Origin: CAKUIA01 sp034180465
GTDB taxonomy: Bacteria > Verrucomicrobiota > Verrucomicrobiia > Opitutales > Intestinicryptomonadaceae
Assembly (NCBI GenBank): GCA_034180465.1
Contig: JAXFOH010000035.1
Location: forward strand, 1-36,977
Direction: 5' to 3'
Length of the DNA: 36,977 bases
The number at the start of each line of letters is the position of its first letter. Position 1 is the stretch's first letter. Position numbers and translations under genes: made by a program. Below are positions 23,664-32,669 of the stretch, piece after piece. The notes below the pieces were generated by a model. The model was not told where the DNA came from. It saw nothing but the letters and a program-made list of their open reading frames with translations, and made no database searches.

Positions 23664-24704
23664 ATGAGCGGAAAAACTATAAATGTTGGCATAACGGGCG
23701 CGGCAGGCTATGCAGGCGCGGAACTTGTGCGCTTGATTGGCAGGCACCCACACGCAAACTTGGCTTGTGTTACAAGCCGCAGTTTAAACGGCAAAAAAGT
23801 TGCAGATGTAATGCCCTCCCTAAGGCACTTGTTGCCCGACAATTTATTGTTTACGGCGTCTTCCCCCGAAGAACAGGCAAAGATGGACAACATAGACGTT
23901 TGGTTTTTGGCTCTTCCTCATGGGGTGGCGGCCGAATATGCAAAAGCACTAGTTAACGCAAACAAGAAGGTTATAGACATTTCAGCCGACTTTAGGCTTA
24001 ACAGTTTGGAAACCTACAAAAAGTATTACGGGGTAGACCACCCCGCGCCCGAATTGCTAAAGCTTGGCAAATATGTTTTGCCCGAATTGTTCGACAATTG
24101 GCAAGACTCCAAACTTATTGCGTGCCCGGGGTGCTACCCTACAAGCATTTTAGTGCCAATGGTGCCCCTTTTGCGCGAAAAGCTTGGCGTAAACAAAAAC
24201 ATTGTAATAGACAGCTATAGCGCAGTTAGCGGCGCGGGCAAAAAGGCCGACGTTAACTACATATTCTGCGAACGCAACGAAAGCGCAAAAGGCTACGGAT
24301 ATGTGTTCCACAGGCACTTGTCGGAAATAGAAGAGCAGCTTTCCGACGCCAACGGCGGCGAAGTTGTAGTTCAGTTTAACCCGCATCTTTGCCCGATGAA
24401 CAGGGGCATTTTAACTACAATTACCGTTCCCTCGAATGGGGCAACAATAGAAGACTTGTATAAAATCTGGCACAAGTATTACGACGGCAAAACATTTGTA
24501 AAAATACTGCCCGAAAAAAGCTATCCGGACACAGCAAATGTTGCCAACACAAACAGGTGCGACATAAGCGCGGCCTACGACCCGCGCACAAAAAATTTCA
24601 TCATTTCAAGCACAATCGACAACTTGGTTAAAGGCGCAAGCGGTCAGGCGGTTCAGATTATGAACGGCTTGTTCGGCTTCGACGAAAAGGAAGGACTATT
24701 GTAA
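23664..24704 (+). CDS. argC: N-acetyl-gamma-glutamyl-phosphate reductase
   Basis: This enzyme reduces N-acetylglutamyl phosphate to N-acetylglutamate semialdehyde with NADPH, the third step of arginine synthesis. The 346-residue protein begins with a nucleotide-binding GITGAAGYAGAELVRL and carries the catalytic Cys157 in ACPGCYPTS. It is of the standard long (about 340) type. The start at 23664 gives MSGKTINVGI; an upstream in-frame codon at 23631 adds 11 unlikely residues. It is the first gene of the six-gene arg cluster, and argJ starts 4 bases after its stop. The upstream 87 bp contains AAACT-TGGC-AGTTT and a nearby TTTAAATTGCA, a possible operator, but I cannot identify an ARG box. Confidence 0.95.
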   Translation: MSGKTINVGITGAAGYAGAELVRLIGRHPHANLACVTSRSLNGKKVADVMPSLRHLLPDNLLFTASSPEEQAKMDNIDVWFLALPHGVAAEYAKALVNANKKVIDISADFRLNSLETYKKYYGVDHPAPELLKLGKYVLPELFDNWQDSKLIACPGCYPTSILVPMVPLLREKLGVNKNIVIDSYSAVSGAGKKADVNYIFCERNESAKGYGYVFHRHLSEIEEQLSDANGGEVVVQFNPHLCPMNRGILTTITVPSNGATIEDLYKIWHKYYDGKTFVKILPEKSYPDTANVANTNRCDISAAYDPRTKNFIISSTIDNLVKGASGQAVQIMNGLFGFDEKEGLL

Positions 24705-24708
24705 AATT

Positions 24709-25941
24709 ATGGCTAAGAATTATACTTTAAGCGTTAAGGAAGACAGCGCGGGCATTGTAGACGTTTTGGGGTTTAAAGTTGCGGGCGTTTCTAGCGATAT
24801 TCGCAACAAGAACGACGGCAGGCTGGACACCGCAATAATTAAAAGCGACGTTCTTGCCACGGCGGCGGGCACTTTTACTACCAACGACGTAAAGGCAGCC
24901 CCGGTTTATGTAGACATTGAACACCTTTGGAAATCTCCGAAAATAGGCGCCGTTATTGCAAACAGCGGCAATGCAAACGCCTGCACTGGACAAAGGGGCA
25001 TGGATGACGCCCGCAAAATGTGCGCATTGGTTGCAAAGGAATTCGGTCTGCTCGAAAACGAGGTTTTGGTTTCCTCTACGGGCAGAATAGGCGAATTTAT
25101 GCCGATGGACAAAATCGAAAAGGGCATAAAGGAAGCGGCTTCAAAAATCTCGAATTCGCAGGAGAACGGTGTTGCGGCAGCGTCGGCAATTCTCACTTCC
25201 GACACCCGTAAAAAGACGATTTCAATAACCGTAAACTGTGGCGGCAAAGAATTCCATATGGGCGCAATGGCAAAGGGCGCGGGTATGATAGAGCCTAATA
25301 TGGCGACGATGCTTGCCTATATTGCCTGCGACGCCGAAATTTCGCAAAAACTGCTTAAGGAATGTTTGTCGAAGTCGGTTGAAATGAGCTTTAACTGCAT
25401 TAGCGTAGACGGCGATATGAGCACAAACGATACCGTTTTGGTTTTGTGCAACGGTCAAAGCCATGTTAAGATAGACGACAACGCCGACTTGCTTGAAGCC
25501 TTTAAGGAGGCCCTGCAAACGGTGTGCTCGTATTTGGCTTCGCACATTGTAGCCGACGGCGAAAAAATTACAAAGGTAGTTCAAGTAAACATTTCGGGCG
25601 CAAAAAGCGAAGAGCAGGCGCGCAAAATAGCAAAGTCTATTGCAAATTCCATGCTGGTAAAGTCGGCCTGGTACGGCGGCGACCCAAACTGGGGCAGGCT
25701 TGTAGACGCGGCAGGCTACGCAAAAACGGGTATAGACTTCCAGAAAATGGACTTGGCCTACAACAACATTCCCGTAATTGCCAAGGGCGAGGTTTTGGCA
25801 AACAACAAGCCTTTGTGGAAAAAGGAAGTTGCCGAAAAAAGCTTTGCCGTGAATATGAATTTGAACTTGGGCGAATTTTCGTGGACGGTTCTTACAACCG
25901 ACTTGTCGGAAGCCTATGTGGATTTCAATAAGGGCGAATAA
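24709..25941 (+). CDS. argJ: Glutamate N-acetyltransferase ArgJ (possibly bifunctional)
   Basis: ArgJ moves the acetyl group from N-acetylornithine to glutamate, releasing ornithine and making the acetylated route cyclic. Some members also use acetyl-CoA. The 410-residue protein has the self-cleavage site MIEPNMA|TML, with nucleophile Thr200, which splits the precursor into alpha and beta chains. The pairs of residues around STGRIGE (oxyanion region) and GDPNWGR are also present. An AGGAAGGA sequence at the end of argC gives a good Shine-Dalgarno site. The stop overlaps the argB start (TAATG), so the two are translationally coupled. Whether acetyl-CoA is also used cannot be judged from sequence; no argA-like gene is visible in the window. 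Confidence 0.95.
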   Translation: MAKNYTLSVKEDSAGIVDVLGFKVAGVSSDIRNKNDGRLDTAIIKSDVLATAAGTFTTNDVKAAPVYVDIEHLWKSPKIGAVIANSGNANACTGQRGMDDARKMCALVAKEFGLLENEVLVSSTGRIGEFMPMDKIEKGIKEAASKISNSQENGVAAASAILTSDTRKKTISITVNCGGKEFHMGAMAKGAGMIEPNMATMLAYIACDAEISQKLLKECLSKSVEMSFNCISVDGDMSTNDTVLVLCNGQSHVKIDDNADLLEAFKEALQTVCSYLASHIVADGEKITKVVQVNISGAKSEEQARKIAKSIANSMLVKSAWYGGDPNWGRLVDAAGYAKTGIDFQKMDLAYNNIPVIAKGEVLANNKPLWKKEVAEKSFAVNMNLNLGEFSWTVLTTDLSEAYVDFNKGE

Positions 25942-26843
25942 TGGACATTTGCGAAATCACAAAAAAAGCCGACATTCTCATAGAGGCGCTGCCCTACATA
26001 CAGCGCTTTAAAAATTCGGTGTTTGTAATTAAATACGGAGGGGCCTTCATGGACGACCCCGACCCGAAAATCCGCACATCGGTAGCTCAAGACATAGCTT
26101 TTTTGGCGTCGGTTGGCATTAAGGTTGTGGTTGTTCACGGTGGCGGCAAGGCTATTAGCCGCGCTATGGACAAAGCCGGGCTTGTTCCCGAATTTAAAAA
26201 CGGAATGCGCGTTACCGACGAAAAAACCGTGGGCATTGTAGAACGCGTTTTAAACGGGCAGGTAAATTCAGAAATTTGCGAAATGCTTAAGGCGCGCGGC
26301 GTAAACGCCAAGTCTATTAAAGGCAACATGGTTTTAAAATGCAAAAAGCTGCTTAGCAAAGACGCCGAAGGCAACGAAGTGGATTTAGGCTACGTTGGCG
26401 AAGCGACCCAAGTAGACGCTCAGGTTGTTATAGACGCCATTGCCGACGGCTCGGTTGCAGTGGTTTCGCCCATAGCTTTGGGCGACGATTTTCACCCCTA
26501 CAACACCAATGCCGACGTTGCGGCAAGCGCGGTCGCGTGCGCATTAAAGGCGCGCAGGCTTGTTTTCCTTTGCGACGTTCCGGGGCTAATGCGCGACTTT
26601 AAAGATAAAACTTCGCTTATTTCCACATTAAAGATGGGCGAAATAGAATCTTTAAAGCAAAGCAAGGTTATTGCCGGCGGAATGTTGCCCAAGGTAGACA
26701 GCGGCGTAAAGGCCCTTAAATCGGGCGTGCGCAGGGTTCACTTTGTAAACGGCTATATGCCCCATTCGCTGATACTTGAAATCTTCACCGACGAGGGCAT
26801 TGGAACTGAAATTGTACACGACTTTAAAAGCAATGAACACTAA
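25941..26843 (+). CDS. argB: Acetylglutamate kinase
   Basis: ArgB phosphorylates N-acetylglutamate with ATP in the second step of the pathway. The 300-residue protein is of the amino acid kinase fold. It shows KYGGAFMDDPDPKIR (nucleotide and Lys region), VVVHGGGKAISRAM (Gly-rich N-acetylglutamate loop) and VAVVSPIALG near residue 175. The N-terminal helix before the fold (MDICEITKKADILIEALPYI) is of the kind found in arginine-inhibited, hexameric kinases. Because an ArgJ route is present, feedback inhibition at this step would make sense. The start shares its A with the argJ stop codon, and argD begins 11 bases before its end. Confidence 0.95.
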   Translation: MDICEITKKADILIEALPYIQRFKNSVFVIKYGGAFMDDPDPKIRTSVAQDIAFLASVGIKVVVVHGGGKAISRAMDKAGLVPEFKNGMRVTDEKTVGIVERVLNGQVNSEICEMLKARGVNAKSIKGNMVLKCKKLLSKDAEGNEVDLGYVGEATQVDAQVVIDAIADGSVAVVSPIALGDDFHPYNTNADVAASAVACALKARRLVFLCDVPGLMRDFKDKTSLISTLKMGEIESLKQSKVIAGGMLPKVDSGVKALKSGVRRVHFVNGYMPHSLILEIFTDEGIGTEIVHDFKSNEH

Positions 26844-28023
26844 GGAAAAAATTAAGAAATATACCCTTAACAACTACGGCGAACGCCAAATTTGCATAGC
26901 CAAAGGTTCGGGTATGTACGCCTACGATGAAGCGGGCAAAAAATATCTCGATTTCGGCGCGGGCATTGCCGTAAATATTTTGGGGCATTGCGACAAAGAT
27001 TGGTTAAAGGCTCTTACCCAGCAGGCGCAAACAGTTGCCCATTGCAGCAATTTATACCTAAATATGCCGCAGGCAGATTTGGCTGAAGCCCTTATTAGAG
27101 AATCAAAATTCGGCAAAATGTTCTTTTGCAACAGCGGCACCGAGGCCAACGAAGCATTGATTAAGGCCGCCCGTATTTACGGCGAAACTTTGCCCGTAAA
27201 AAGATACAAAATTTTGGTTGCCCGCAATTCCTTTCACGGCAGAACAATGGGCGCGCTTTCGGCCACAATTCAGGAAAAGATACAAAAGCACTTTTCGCCT
27301 TTGCTAGAGGGCTTTGAAACTGCCGAGTTTAACGACATAAAATCCTTTAAGGCAAAGCTTGCAAAAAAAGACATTGCCGCCGTTTTGATAGAGCCCATTC
27401 AGGGCGAAAGCGGTGTTTTGCCCGTAGACGTAAAATTCCTTAAGGAATTGCGCAGCTTGTGCAGCAAGTATTCAACGCTTTTGTTCTTCGACGAAGTTCA
27501 ATGCGGCGTTGCGCGCACGGGCAGGTTTTTTGCATTCCAAAAATTCGGCGTAAGGCCCGACGCAATTTCCATGGCAAAGGGCTTGGGCGGCGGCTTCCCC
27601 ATAGGCGCGGTTTTAATGAGCGACAAGCTTGCAAAGCTCTTTACCCCCGGCACGCACGGAACTACGTTCGGCGGCAATCCGCTGGCATGCGCCGTTGCGC
27701 TTTCGGTTGTAAAGGCCGTTAAAAAACGCAAGCTTGCCGAAAACGCGGCAAAATGCGGCAAACTGCTTTTAGGCGGCTTGCAAAAACTCGCAAAAAAATA
27801 TCCCGAAAAGGTAAAATGCGCAAGGGGCGTTGGCCTTATGATAGGTCTTTTGCTTAACGAGCCCTACAAAAACGCCGACTTAGTAAAGGCCTTGCTGGTA
27901 AATTCGCTTATAACGATTCCCGCAGGCTCGAACGCGGTAAGGTTTTTGCCGCCGCTTATAGTAAAGGAAGCCGAAATTAAAAAGGCTTTGACTATTGTAG
28001 ACAAAACATTAAACGCACTGTAA
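26833..28023 (+). CDS. argD: Acetylornithine aminotransferase
   Basis: ArgD transaminates N-acetylglutamate semialdehyde to N-acetylornithine using glutamate and PLP. The 396-residue class III aminotransferase shows the substrate loop YLDFGAGIAVNILGH, the NSGTEANEAL motif, FFDEVQCGVARTG and the PLP lysine Lys249 in SMAKGLGGGFPIG. TTFGGNPLACAVA is the other conserved binding segment. The start is the ATG at 26833, overlapping the 3' end of argB. The in-frame start at 26776 would sit deep in argB. Class III transaminases also act on succinylornithine and similar substrates, but the cluster position fixes the role here. Confidence 0.94.
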   Translation: MNTKEKIKKYTLNNYGERQICIAKGSGMYAYDEAGKKYLDFGAGIAVNILGHCDKDWLKALTQQAQTVAHCSNLYLNMPQADLAEALIRESKFGKMFFCNSGTEANEALIKAARIYGETLPVKRYKILVARNSFHGRTMGALSATIQEKIQKHFSPLLEGFETAEFNDIKSFKAKLAKKDIAAVLIEPIQGESGVLPVDVKFLKELRSLCSKYSTLLFFDEVQCGVARTGRFFAFQKFGVRPDAISMAKGLGGGFPIGAVLMSDKLAKLFTPGTHGTTFGGNPLACAVALSVVKAVKKRKLAENAAKCGKLLLGGLQKLAKKYPEKVKCARGVGLMIGLLLNEPYKNADLVKALLVNSLITIPAGSNAVRFLPPLIVKEAEIKKALTIVDKTLNAL

Positions 28024-28030
28024 TTAAAAA

Positions 28031-28972
28031 ATGAACACATCTTTTTTAAGAGAAACCGACTTTAGCCTGCAAGAGGCAAAGGAAACTTTTGAGTTGGCGC
28101 AACGCTACAAGCGCGCACGTTCGGCATGCCCTTTGGATTTGCTAAGAGGGCAGTCGTGGGGGCTTATATTCTTCAAAAAAAGCACTCGCACGCGCCTTTC
28201 GTTTGAAGTGGGAGTATACGAGCTTGGCGGGCACCCCATGCTTTTGAATGCAAACGACCTTCAGATTTCTCGCGGCGAAACCATAGAAGACACCGCAAAG
28301 GTTATGGGGCGCTACCTAAGCGGTTTGGTTATTAGAGCCTACGAGCACAAGGTTGTTGAAGACTTTGCAAAATACAGCAAGCTGCCCGTTGTAAACGCGC
28401 TTACCGACTTGCTGCACCCCTGCCAAAGCTATACCGACACATTTACAATGATGGAACATTTCTCGAAAGACGGCAATGTTTCGCTAGACTCCCTTAGGGG
28501 CAAAAAATTTGTATTCTTTGGAGATACTGCCTGCAATATGGGGTATTCGTTGGCATTGGCGGGCTCTATGTTCGGGTTCGACGTTGTTTTGTGCGGCCCC
28601 GAATCTTGCGAGCCAAAGGGCGATTTGGACAAGATTTACAAAGACGCAAAGCTTGAAAAAACCTATACTTTTGAGCCGGATCCCAAAAAGGCCGCAAAGA
28701 ACGCCGACGTTTTGTATACCGACGTTTGGGTAAGCATGGGCAAAGAGGCAGAAGTCGAAGAGCGTATGAAGCTTTTTGCCCCCTATCAGGTAAACGCAAA
28801 GCTTATGGCGTTGGCAAAGCCTTCGGCAATATTTATGCACTGCCTGCCCGCGCACGCAGGGCAAGAGGTTTCGGCCGAAGTTTTGAACTCGAAAGCGAGC
28901 ATTATTTTTGACCAGGCAGAGAACAGGCTGCACGTTCAAAAGGCTATAATTTCGAAACTGGCAAAAAGATAA
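28031..28972 (+). CDS. argF: Ornithine carbamoyltransferase
   Basis: ArgF joins carbamoyl phosphate and ornithine to give citrulline. The 313-residue protein carries the carbamoyl-phosphate binding STRTR motif at residues 51-55, HPCQ at 129-132, the DVWVSMG ornithine-side segment near 231-237 and the active-site HCLP at 270-273. These features are those of ordinary ornithine carbamoyltransferase rather than the acetyl- or succinylornithine types, which fits the ArgJ-type cyclic route that releases free ornithine. It starts 7 bases after the argD stop. Confidence 0.95.
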   Translation: MNTSFLRETDFSLQEAKETFELAQRYKRARSACPLDLLRGQSWGLIFFKKSTRTRLSFEVGVYELGGHPMLLNANDLQISRGETIEDTAKVMGRYLSGLVIRAYEHKVVEDFAKYSKLPVVNALTDLLHPCQSYTDTFTMMEHFSKDGNVSLDSLRGKKFVFFGDTACNMGYSLALAGSMFGFDVVLCGPESCEPKGDLDKIYKDAKLEKTYTFEPDPKKAAKNADVLYTDVWVSMGKEAEVEERMKLFAPYQVNAKLMALAKPSAIFMHCLPAHAGQEVSAEVLNSKASIIFDQAENRLHVQKAIISKLAKR

Positions 28973-28988
28973 TTTTTTTATAAAACAT

Positions 28989-30251
28989 ATGAAAAAGAAA
29001 ATGAAAATCGTATTGGCTTATTCGGGCGGTTTGGATACTTCCGTTTTGGTAAGCTGGCTTAAAGAACGCTACAATGCGGACATAGTAACATTTTCCGCAG
29101 ACGTAGGTCAGGAAGAGGAGCTAAAAGGTCTCGCCCAAAAGTCGAAGAAGTCGGGCGCGGTTGCGCACTATACAGTAGACTTGGTAGACGAATTCGCCAA
29201 AGACTTCATATTCCCGATGATGAGGGCAAACGCGCTCTACGAAAACCAATACTATTTGGGTACTTCCATCGCGCGTCCTTTGATTGCAAAAGCGCACATA
29301 GAAATAGCAAAAAAAGTTAAGGCCGACGCAGTTGCCCATGGCGCAACTGGCAAGGGCAACGACCAGTGTCGTTTCGAATTGTCGTTTGCGGCATTAGCTC
29401 CCGACCTTAAGGTTATCTCGCCCTGGAGAATGGACGACTTCCGCGCGGCTTTCCCCGGCAGAAGCGAAATGATTGAATACTGCAAGCAGCACAACATCAA
29501 TGTAGAAGCTTCGGCAAAAAAACCCTATTCGATGGACAGAAATATGCTTCATATTTCCTATGAAGCGGGTATTTTGGAAGACCCGTGGTTCGACCCGACC
29601 GTTCCCGCAAACAAGGGTATGTTCAAGCTTAGTGTAGACCCTCAAGACGCCCCCAACAAGCCCGAGTATATCGACTTGGAATTCAAGGAAGGCGACTGCG
29701 TTGCAATTAACGGGAAAAAGATGACTCCTTCGCAGGTTATGAAAACCTTGAACAAGCTTGGCGGCAAGCACGGCATAGGCAGGGTAGACATTGTGGAAAA
29801 TCGCTTTGTGGGCATGAAAAGCCGCGGCGTATACGAAACCCCCGGTGGCGCAATATTGCTGGCAGGCCATAGAAATATGGAAACCATTACAATGGACAGG
29901 GAACTGATGCACTTGCGCGATATGCTTACTCCCAAATATGCCGAATTGGTATACAATGGTTTTTGGTATGCTCCCGAACGCGAAGCATTGCAGGCCTTTA
30001 TCGACAAGAGTCAGGAATGTGTAACCGGCACTGTTCGACTAAAGCTCTACAAAGGCTCGGTAATCTGCGTTGGCCGAAAGAGCCCCTATAGCTTGTACGA
30101 CGACAAGATTGCAAGCATGGAAGGCGTAAAGAGCGACTACAACCAAGACGATGCAACCGGATTTATACACTTGCAGGCATTAAGACTGCGCGAAAGAGCC
30201 TTAAGGCAAAAGGGTGCAAAAGTTGCCTCGAAATCGAAAATCGTAAAGTAG
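28989..30251 (+). CDS. argG: Argininosuccinate synthase
   Basis: ArgG condenses citrulline and aspartate using ATP to make argininosuccinate. The 420-residue protein has the PP-loop AYSGGLDTSV near the N-terminus and GATGKGNDQCRFE, the ATP and aspartate-binding segment, where the usual Val after NDQ is Cys. Family motifs SPWRMDDFRAAFPGR and NRFVGMKSRGVYETPGG are also present. It is the last gene of the cluster, 16 bases after argF, and is followed by a strong terminator. The start codon at 28989 gives MKKKMKIVLAYS; the ATG at 29001 (MKIVLAYS) is nearer the usual family length. The last step of the pathway, argH, is not in the window. Confidence 0.95.
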   Translation: MKKKMKIVLAYSGGLDTSVLVSWLKERYNADIVTFSADVGQEEELKGLAQKSKKSGAVAHYTVDLVDEFAKDFIFPMMRANALYENQYYLGTSIARPLIAKAHIEIAKKVKADAVAHGATGKGNDQCRFELSFAALAPDLKVISPWRMDDFRAAFPGRSEMIEYCKQHNINVEASAKKPYSMDRNMLHISYEAGILEDPWFDPTVPANKGMFKLSVDPQDAPNKPEYIDLEFKEGDCVAINGKKMTPSQVMKTLNKLGGKHGIGRVDIVENRFVGMKSRGVYETPGGAILLAGHRNMETITMDRELMHLRDMLTPKYAELVYNGFWYAPEREALQAFIDKSQECVTGTVRLKLYKGSVICVGRKSPYSLYDDKIASMEGVKSDYNQDDATGFIHLQALRLRERALRQKGAKVASKSKIVK

Positions 30252-30278
30252 CATTTTCTTTACAACAAAAACAAAAAG

Positions 30279-30309
30279 CGGCGCAGTTTAAAAATTGCGC
30301 CGTTTTTTT
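30279..30309 (+). terminator. Rho-independent terminator of the arg cluster
   Basis: CGGCGCAGTT pairs with AATTGCGCCG (one G-T pair) around a TAAA loop, followed by T7. Confidence 0.88.
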
Positions 30310-30325
30310 GTGGAATATTGCGAGC

Positions 30326-30356
30326 AATAAAAAAGGCCACATAAAATGCAGCCTTT
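30326..30356 (-). terminator. Rho-independent terminator of the S41 protease unit
   Basis: On the minus strand, AAAGGCTGCAT and ATGTGGCCTTT form an 11-bp stem with two G-U pairs and a 3-nt loop, then a T-run. It sits back to back with the arg terminator. Confidence 0.75.
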
Positions 30357-30378
30357 CTTATTTTGCCTTTTTAGCTTT

Positions 30379-32613
30379 TTAGTTTGTTTTTACCTGCGAA
30401 TTTTGCGATTCAATTTCGCTAATCCAATCGCACATAATGTGTAAAGACTCCCTTAGCTGAACGTCGAACTCGGGGGCGTCGTCTTCTTCAAGGGCGTCAA
30501 GCTCGTTTAGGTCGTCGTCGAGCTTCTTTTTCTTTTTTGGGGTATCTTTTTCAAGCTCTTTTGCGCTGTCTAGCAAAATTTCGGTAAAGGTGTAGTTTGT
30601 CTTTACAAACTCCTTCTCGCGCCTTTCGTTTTCATCCAAAAATGCCTGGTCTTTTTCCATTTGGCTTTTGCGTTCGCCTATGTCTAAAGAATAGCTTTTT
30701 TGCTTTTGCTTTTGTTTAAACCAGTCTACGCGTTCTTGATAGAATTTAAATTCGTTTGAATTTTGCCTGCGTTTTTCCGACTCGAAGCGCAGCTTTGCGA
30801 TTAGGTCGTTCGAGTTTGCGGCGTTTATTCCGTAGTTGTAAACTTCGCCTATGTTTACGCTTTTAATAGAATCCCATTTCATTGCGTTGTCTTTCGAGGC
30901 TTCGTCTATCTTCATATCGTCGTATATGGAAGGAAAGCTTATGTCCGATTCAATTCCCTTAAGCTGTATGGATTCGCCGTTGGGGGCATACCACTTTTGC
31001 ACGGTAATTTTTGCCGCGCTTTTCAATTCTGGCTCAAAGTTGCTAAGGTTGTATACGGTTTGTACGGTGCCTTTTCCGAAGGTGTTTTTGTCGCCCACAA
31101 TTATGGCGCGTTTGTGGTCTCTTAAAGCCCCCGCCAAAATTTCCGACGACGACGCCGACAACTTGCTTACCAACACAATTAAGGGGCCCTGCCAAACAAC
31201 TTTCGGGTTTTCGTCGCTTAAAACGTTTTGGCGGCCTGCGGTATCTTTTGTCTGCACAACAGGGCCTTTTTTTATGAACAAGCCTGCCAAGTCTATGGCT
31301 TCGTTCAAAAATCCGCCGCCGTTTCGGCGAATGTCTAAAATTACGCCCTTAACGTTTTGCGCTTTCAGCTTAAGCAAAAGCTCCTCTACATTTTTTGTTG
31401 TAGAAAATCCCCTTGCTCCGTGCGTTTCGTTTTCGCCGTAGAAGGCGGGCAAGTCTATAACGCCAATGGGTATTGTTCTGTCGCGGTAGGGAATTTGATA
31501 TACCGCCGCTTTTGCCAGCTTGGTTGTAAGCTTTATTTCGTCTCTAACAAGGCTTATTTCGTAGGCCGCCGAAGTATTGTTTGCGGGCTCTATCTTAAGT
31601 CGCACGGTTGTGTTTTTGTCGCCCCTAATCATTTTAACAACTTTTCGGAGCTTCATTCCTATTACGTCTACCATTTCGCCGCTGGCATCGCTTACGGCAA
31701 CAATCTTGTCGCCTGTTTTGATTTTTTTGCTCTTTTCGGCGGGGCCACCCGCCATAAGTTCGTTAATGGTGCAATAGCCGTCTTTGTCTTGCAAAACCGC
31801 GCCTATGCCCACAAGCGAATTGCGTATGGAAATATCGAACTCTTCAAGGAAATATTCCGACATAAATTCCGAGTGCGGGTCGTACATGCTGCAAAGGGTG
31901 TGCAGGTATATTTCCTGAATTTCAGTTGCGTCCGACTTTTCGGCGTTTTCAACAATCTTTTCATAGCGTTTTAAAACTTCGGCTTTTGCCTTTTCAACTT
32001 TTTCTTCAAAAGTCATAGGTTTGACTTCATCTTTTTTTGCCGAAGTTTCGCCGTCGGTTTTGTCTTTTCCCTTCTTAGGCTTATCGTAGCTTAAAACCTG
32101 GTTTTCTATATCGAATGTAAGGCGTTTTTCCCAAAGGGCATCGGCCGAGGCTGTGCTTGCGGGCCAGTCTTGCTTGCTGCGGTCGGGGGTAAAAGTTTCC
32201 TTGTTCGACAAATCTATGGGCTTTTTAATTCTTTCCTTTATCCACTCAAGCCTGCTTTTTGCCCTTTCCAAAAACCTGTCGTATATGGTAAAGGCGGGCA
32301 GCATTGTGCCTTGGTGAAGCATGATGTCGGCAGTTGGTGCAAACAAATCCTGATAGTGCTGCAGGTCTTCCGCCAAAAAGAACAGGCGCATAAAGTCTAA
32401 ATTCGACATATATTCGCGCACAAATTCACGGAGGTCTAAATCTTGAATCGCGGTTTTGTCGAAATGCGCTCTTTCCATACAAAACACCAGAAACTTTGTT
32501 TCTTCGCGCATTTTCGGGCTTGTTTGCAGCGTTATTGGCGACTGCGCCGCCCCCACAAACAGAGCCGACCAAAGCAGGGCAAATATTGTTAGAAATTTTC
32601 CTAAAGTTTTCAT
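30379..32613 (-). CDS. prc: Tail-specific protease, S41 family (Prc-type)
   Basis: Prc-type proteases degrade envelope proteins from the C-terminus and are exported. The 744-residue protein has a signal peptide (residues 1-23), an N-terminal helical region with low-complexity Lys/Asp stretches (175-200), a PDZ domain (about 262-345) and the S41 domain. The catalytic pair fits Ser488 (SASSSEILAG) and Lys514 (TFGKGTVQ). A long helical C-terminal extension (about 600-744) is of the Prc DUF3340 type. An upstream gap of 56 bp separates it from the rhomboid gene, so they are probably cotranscribed. The substrate is unknown. Confidence 0.9.
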   Translation of the reverse strand: MKTLGKFLTIFALLWSALFVGAAQSPITLQTSPKMREETKFLVFCMERAHFDKTAIQDLDLREFVREYMSNLDFMRLFFLAEDLQHYQDLFAPTADIMLHQGTMLPAFTIYDRFLERAKSRLEWIKERIKKPIDLSNKETFTPDRSKQDWPASTASADALWEKRLTFDIENQVLSYDKPKKGKDKTDGETSAKKDEVKPMTFEEKVEKAKAEVLKRYEKIVENAEKSDATEIQEIYLHTLCSMYDPHSEFMSEYFLEEFDISIRNSLVGIGAVLQDKDGYCTINELMAGGPAEKSKKIKTGDKIVAVSDASGEMVDVIGMKLRKVVKMIRGDKNTTVRLKIEPANNTSAAYEISLVRDEIKLTTKLAKAAVYQIPYRDRTIPIGVIDLPAFYGENETHGARGFSTTKNVEELLLKLKAQNVKGVILDIRRNGGGFLNEAIDLAGLFIKKGPVVQTKDTAGRQNVLSDENPKVVWQGPLIVLVSKLSASSSEILAGALRDHKRAIIVGDKNTFGKGTVQTVYNLSNFEPELKSAAKITVQKWYAPNGESIQLKGIESDISFPSIYDDMKIDEASKDNAMKWDSIKSVNIGEVYNYGINAANSNDLIAKLRFESEKRRQNSNEFKFYQERVDWFKQKQKQKSYSLDIGERKSQMEKDQAFLDENERREKEFVKTNYTFTEILLDSAKELEKDTPKKKKKLDDDLNELDALEEDDAPEFDVQLRESLHIMCDWISEIESQNSQVKTN

Positions 32614-32669
32614 TGCTGTAAAAAATCCATTATATGCAAGTTATAAGACACCAAAAAACGGCACAAGTT

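Noticed and set aside
28566..28939. Minus-strand ORFs within argF
   Set aside because: They are shadows of a strongly conserved enzyme gene on the plus strand.
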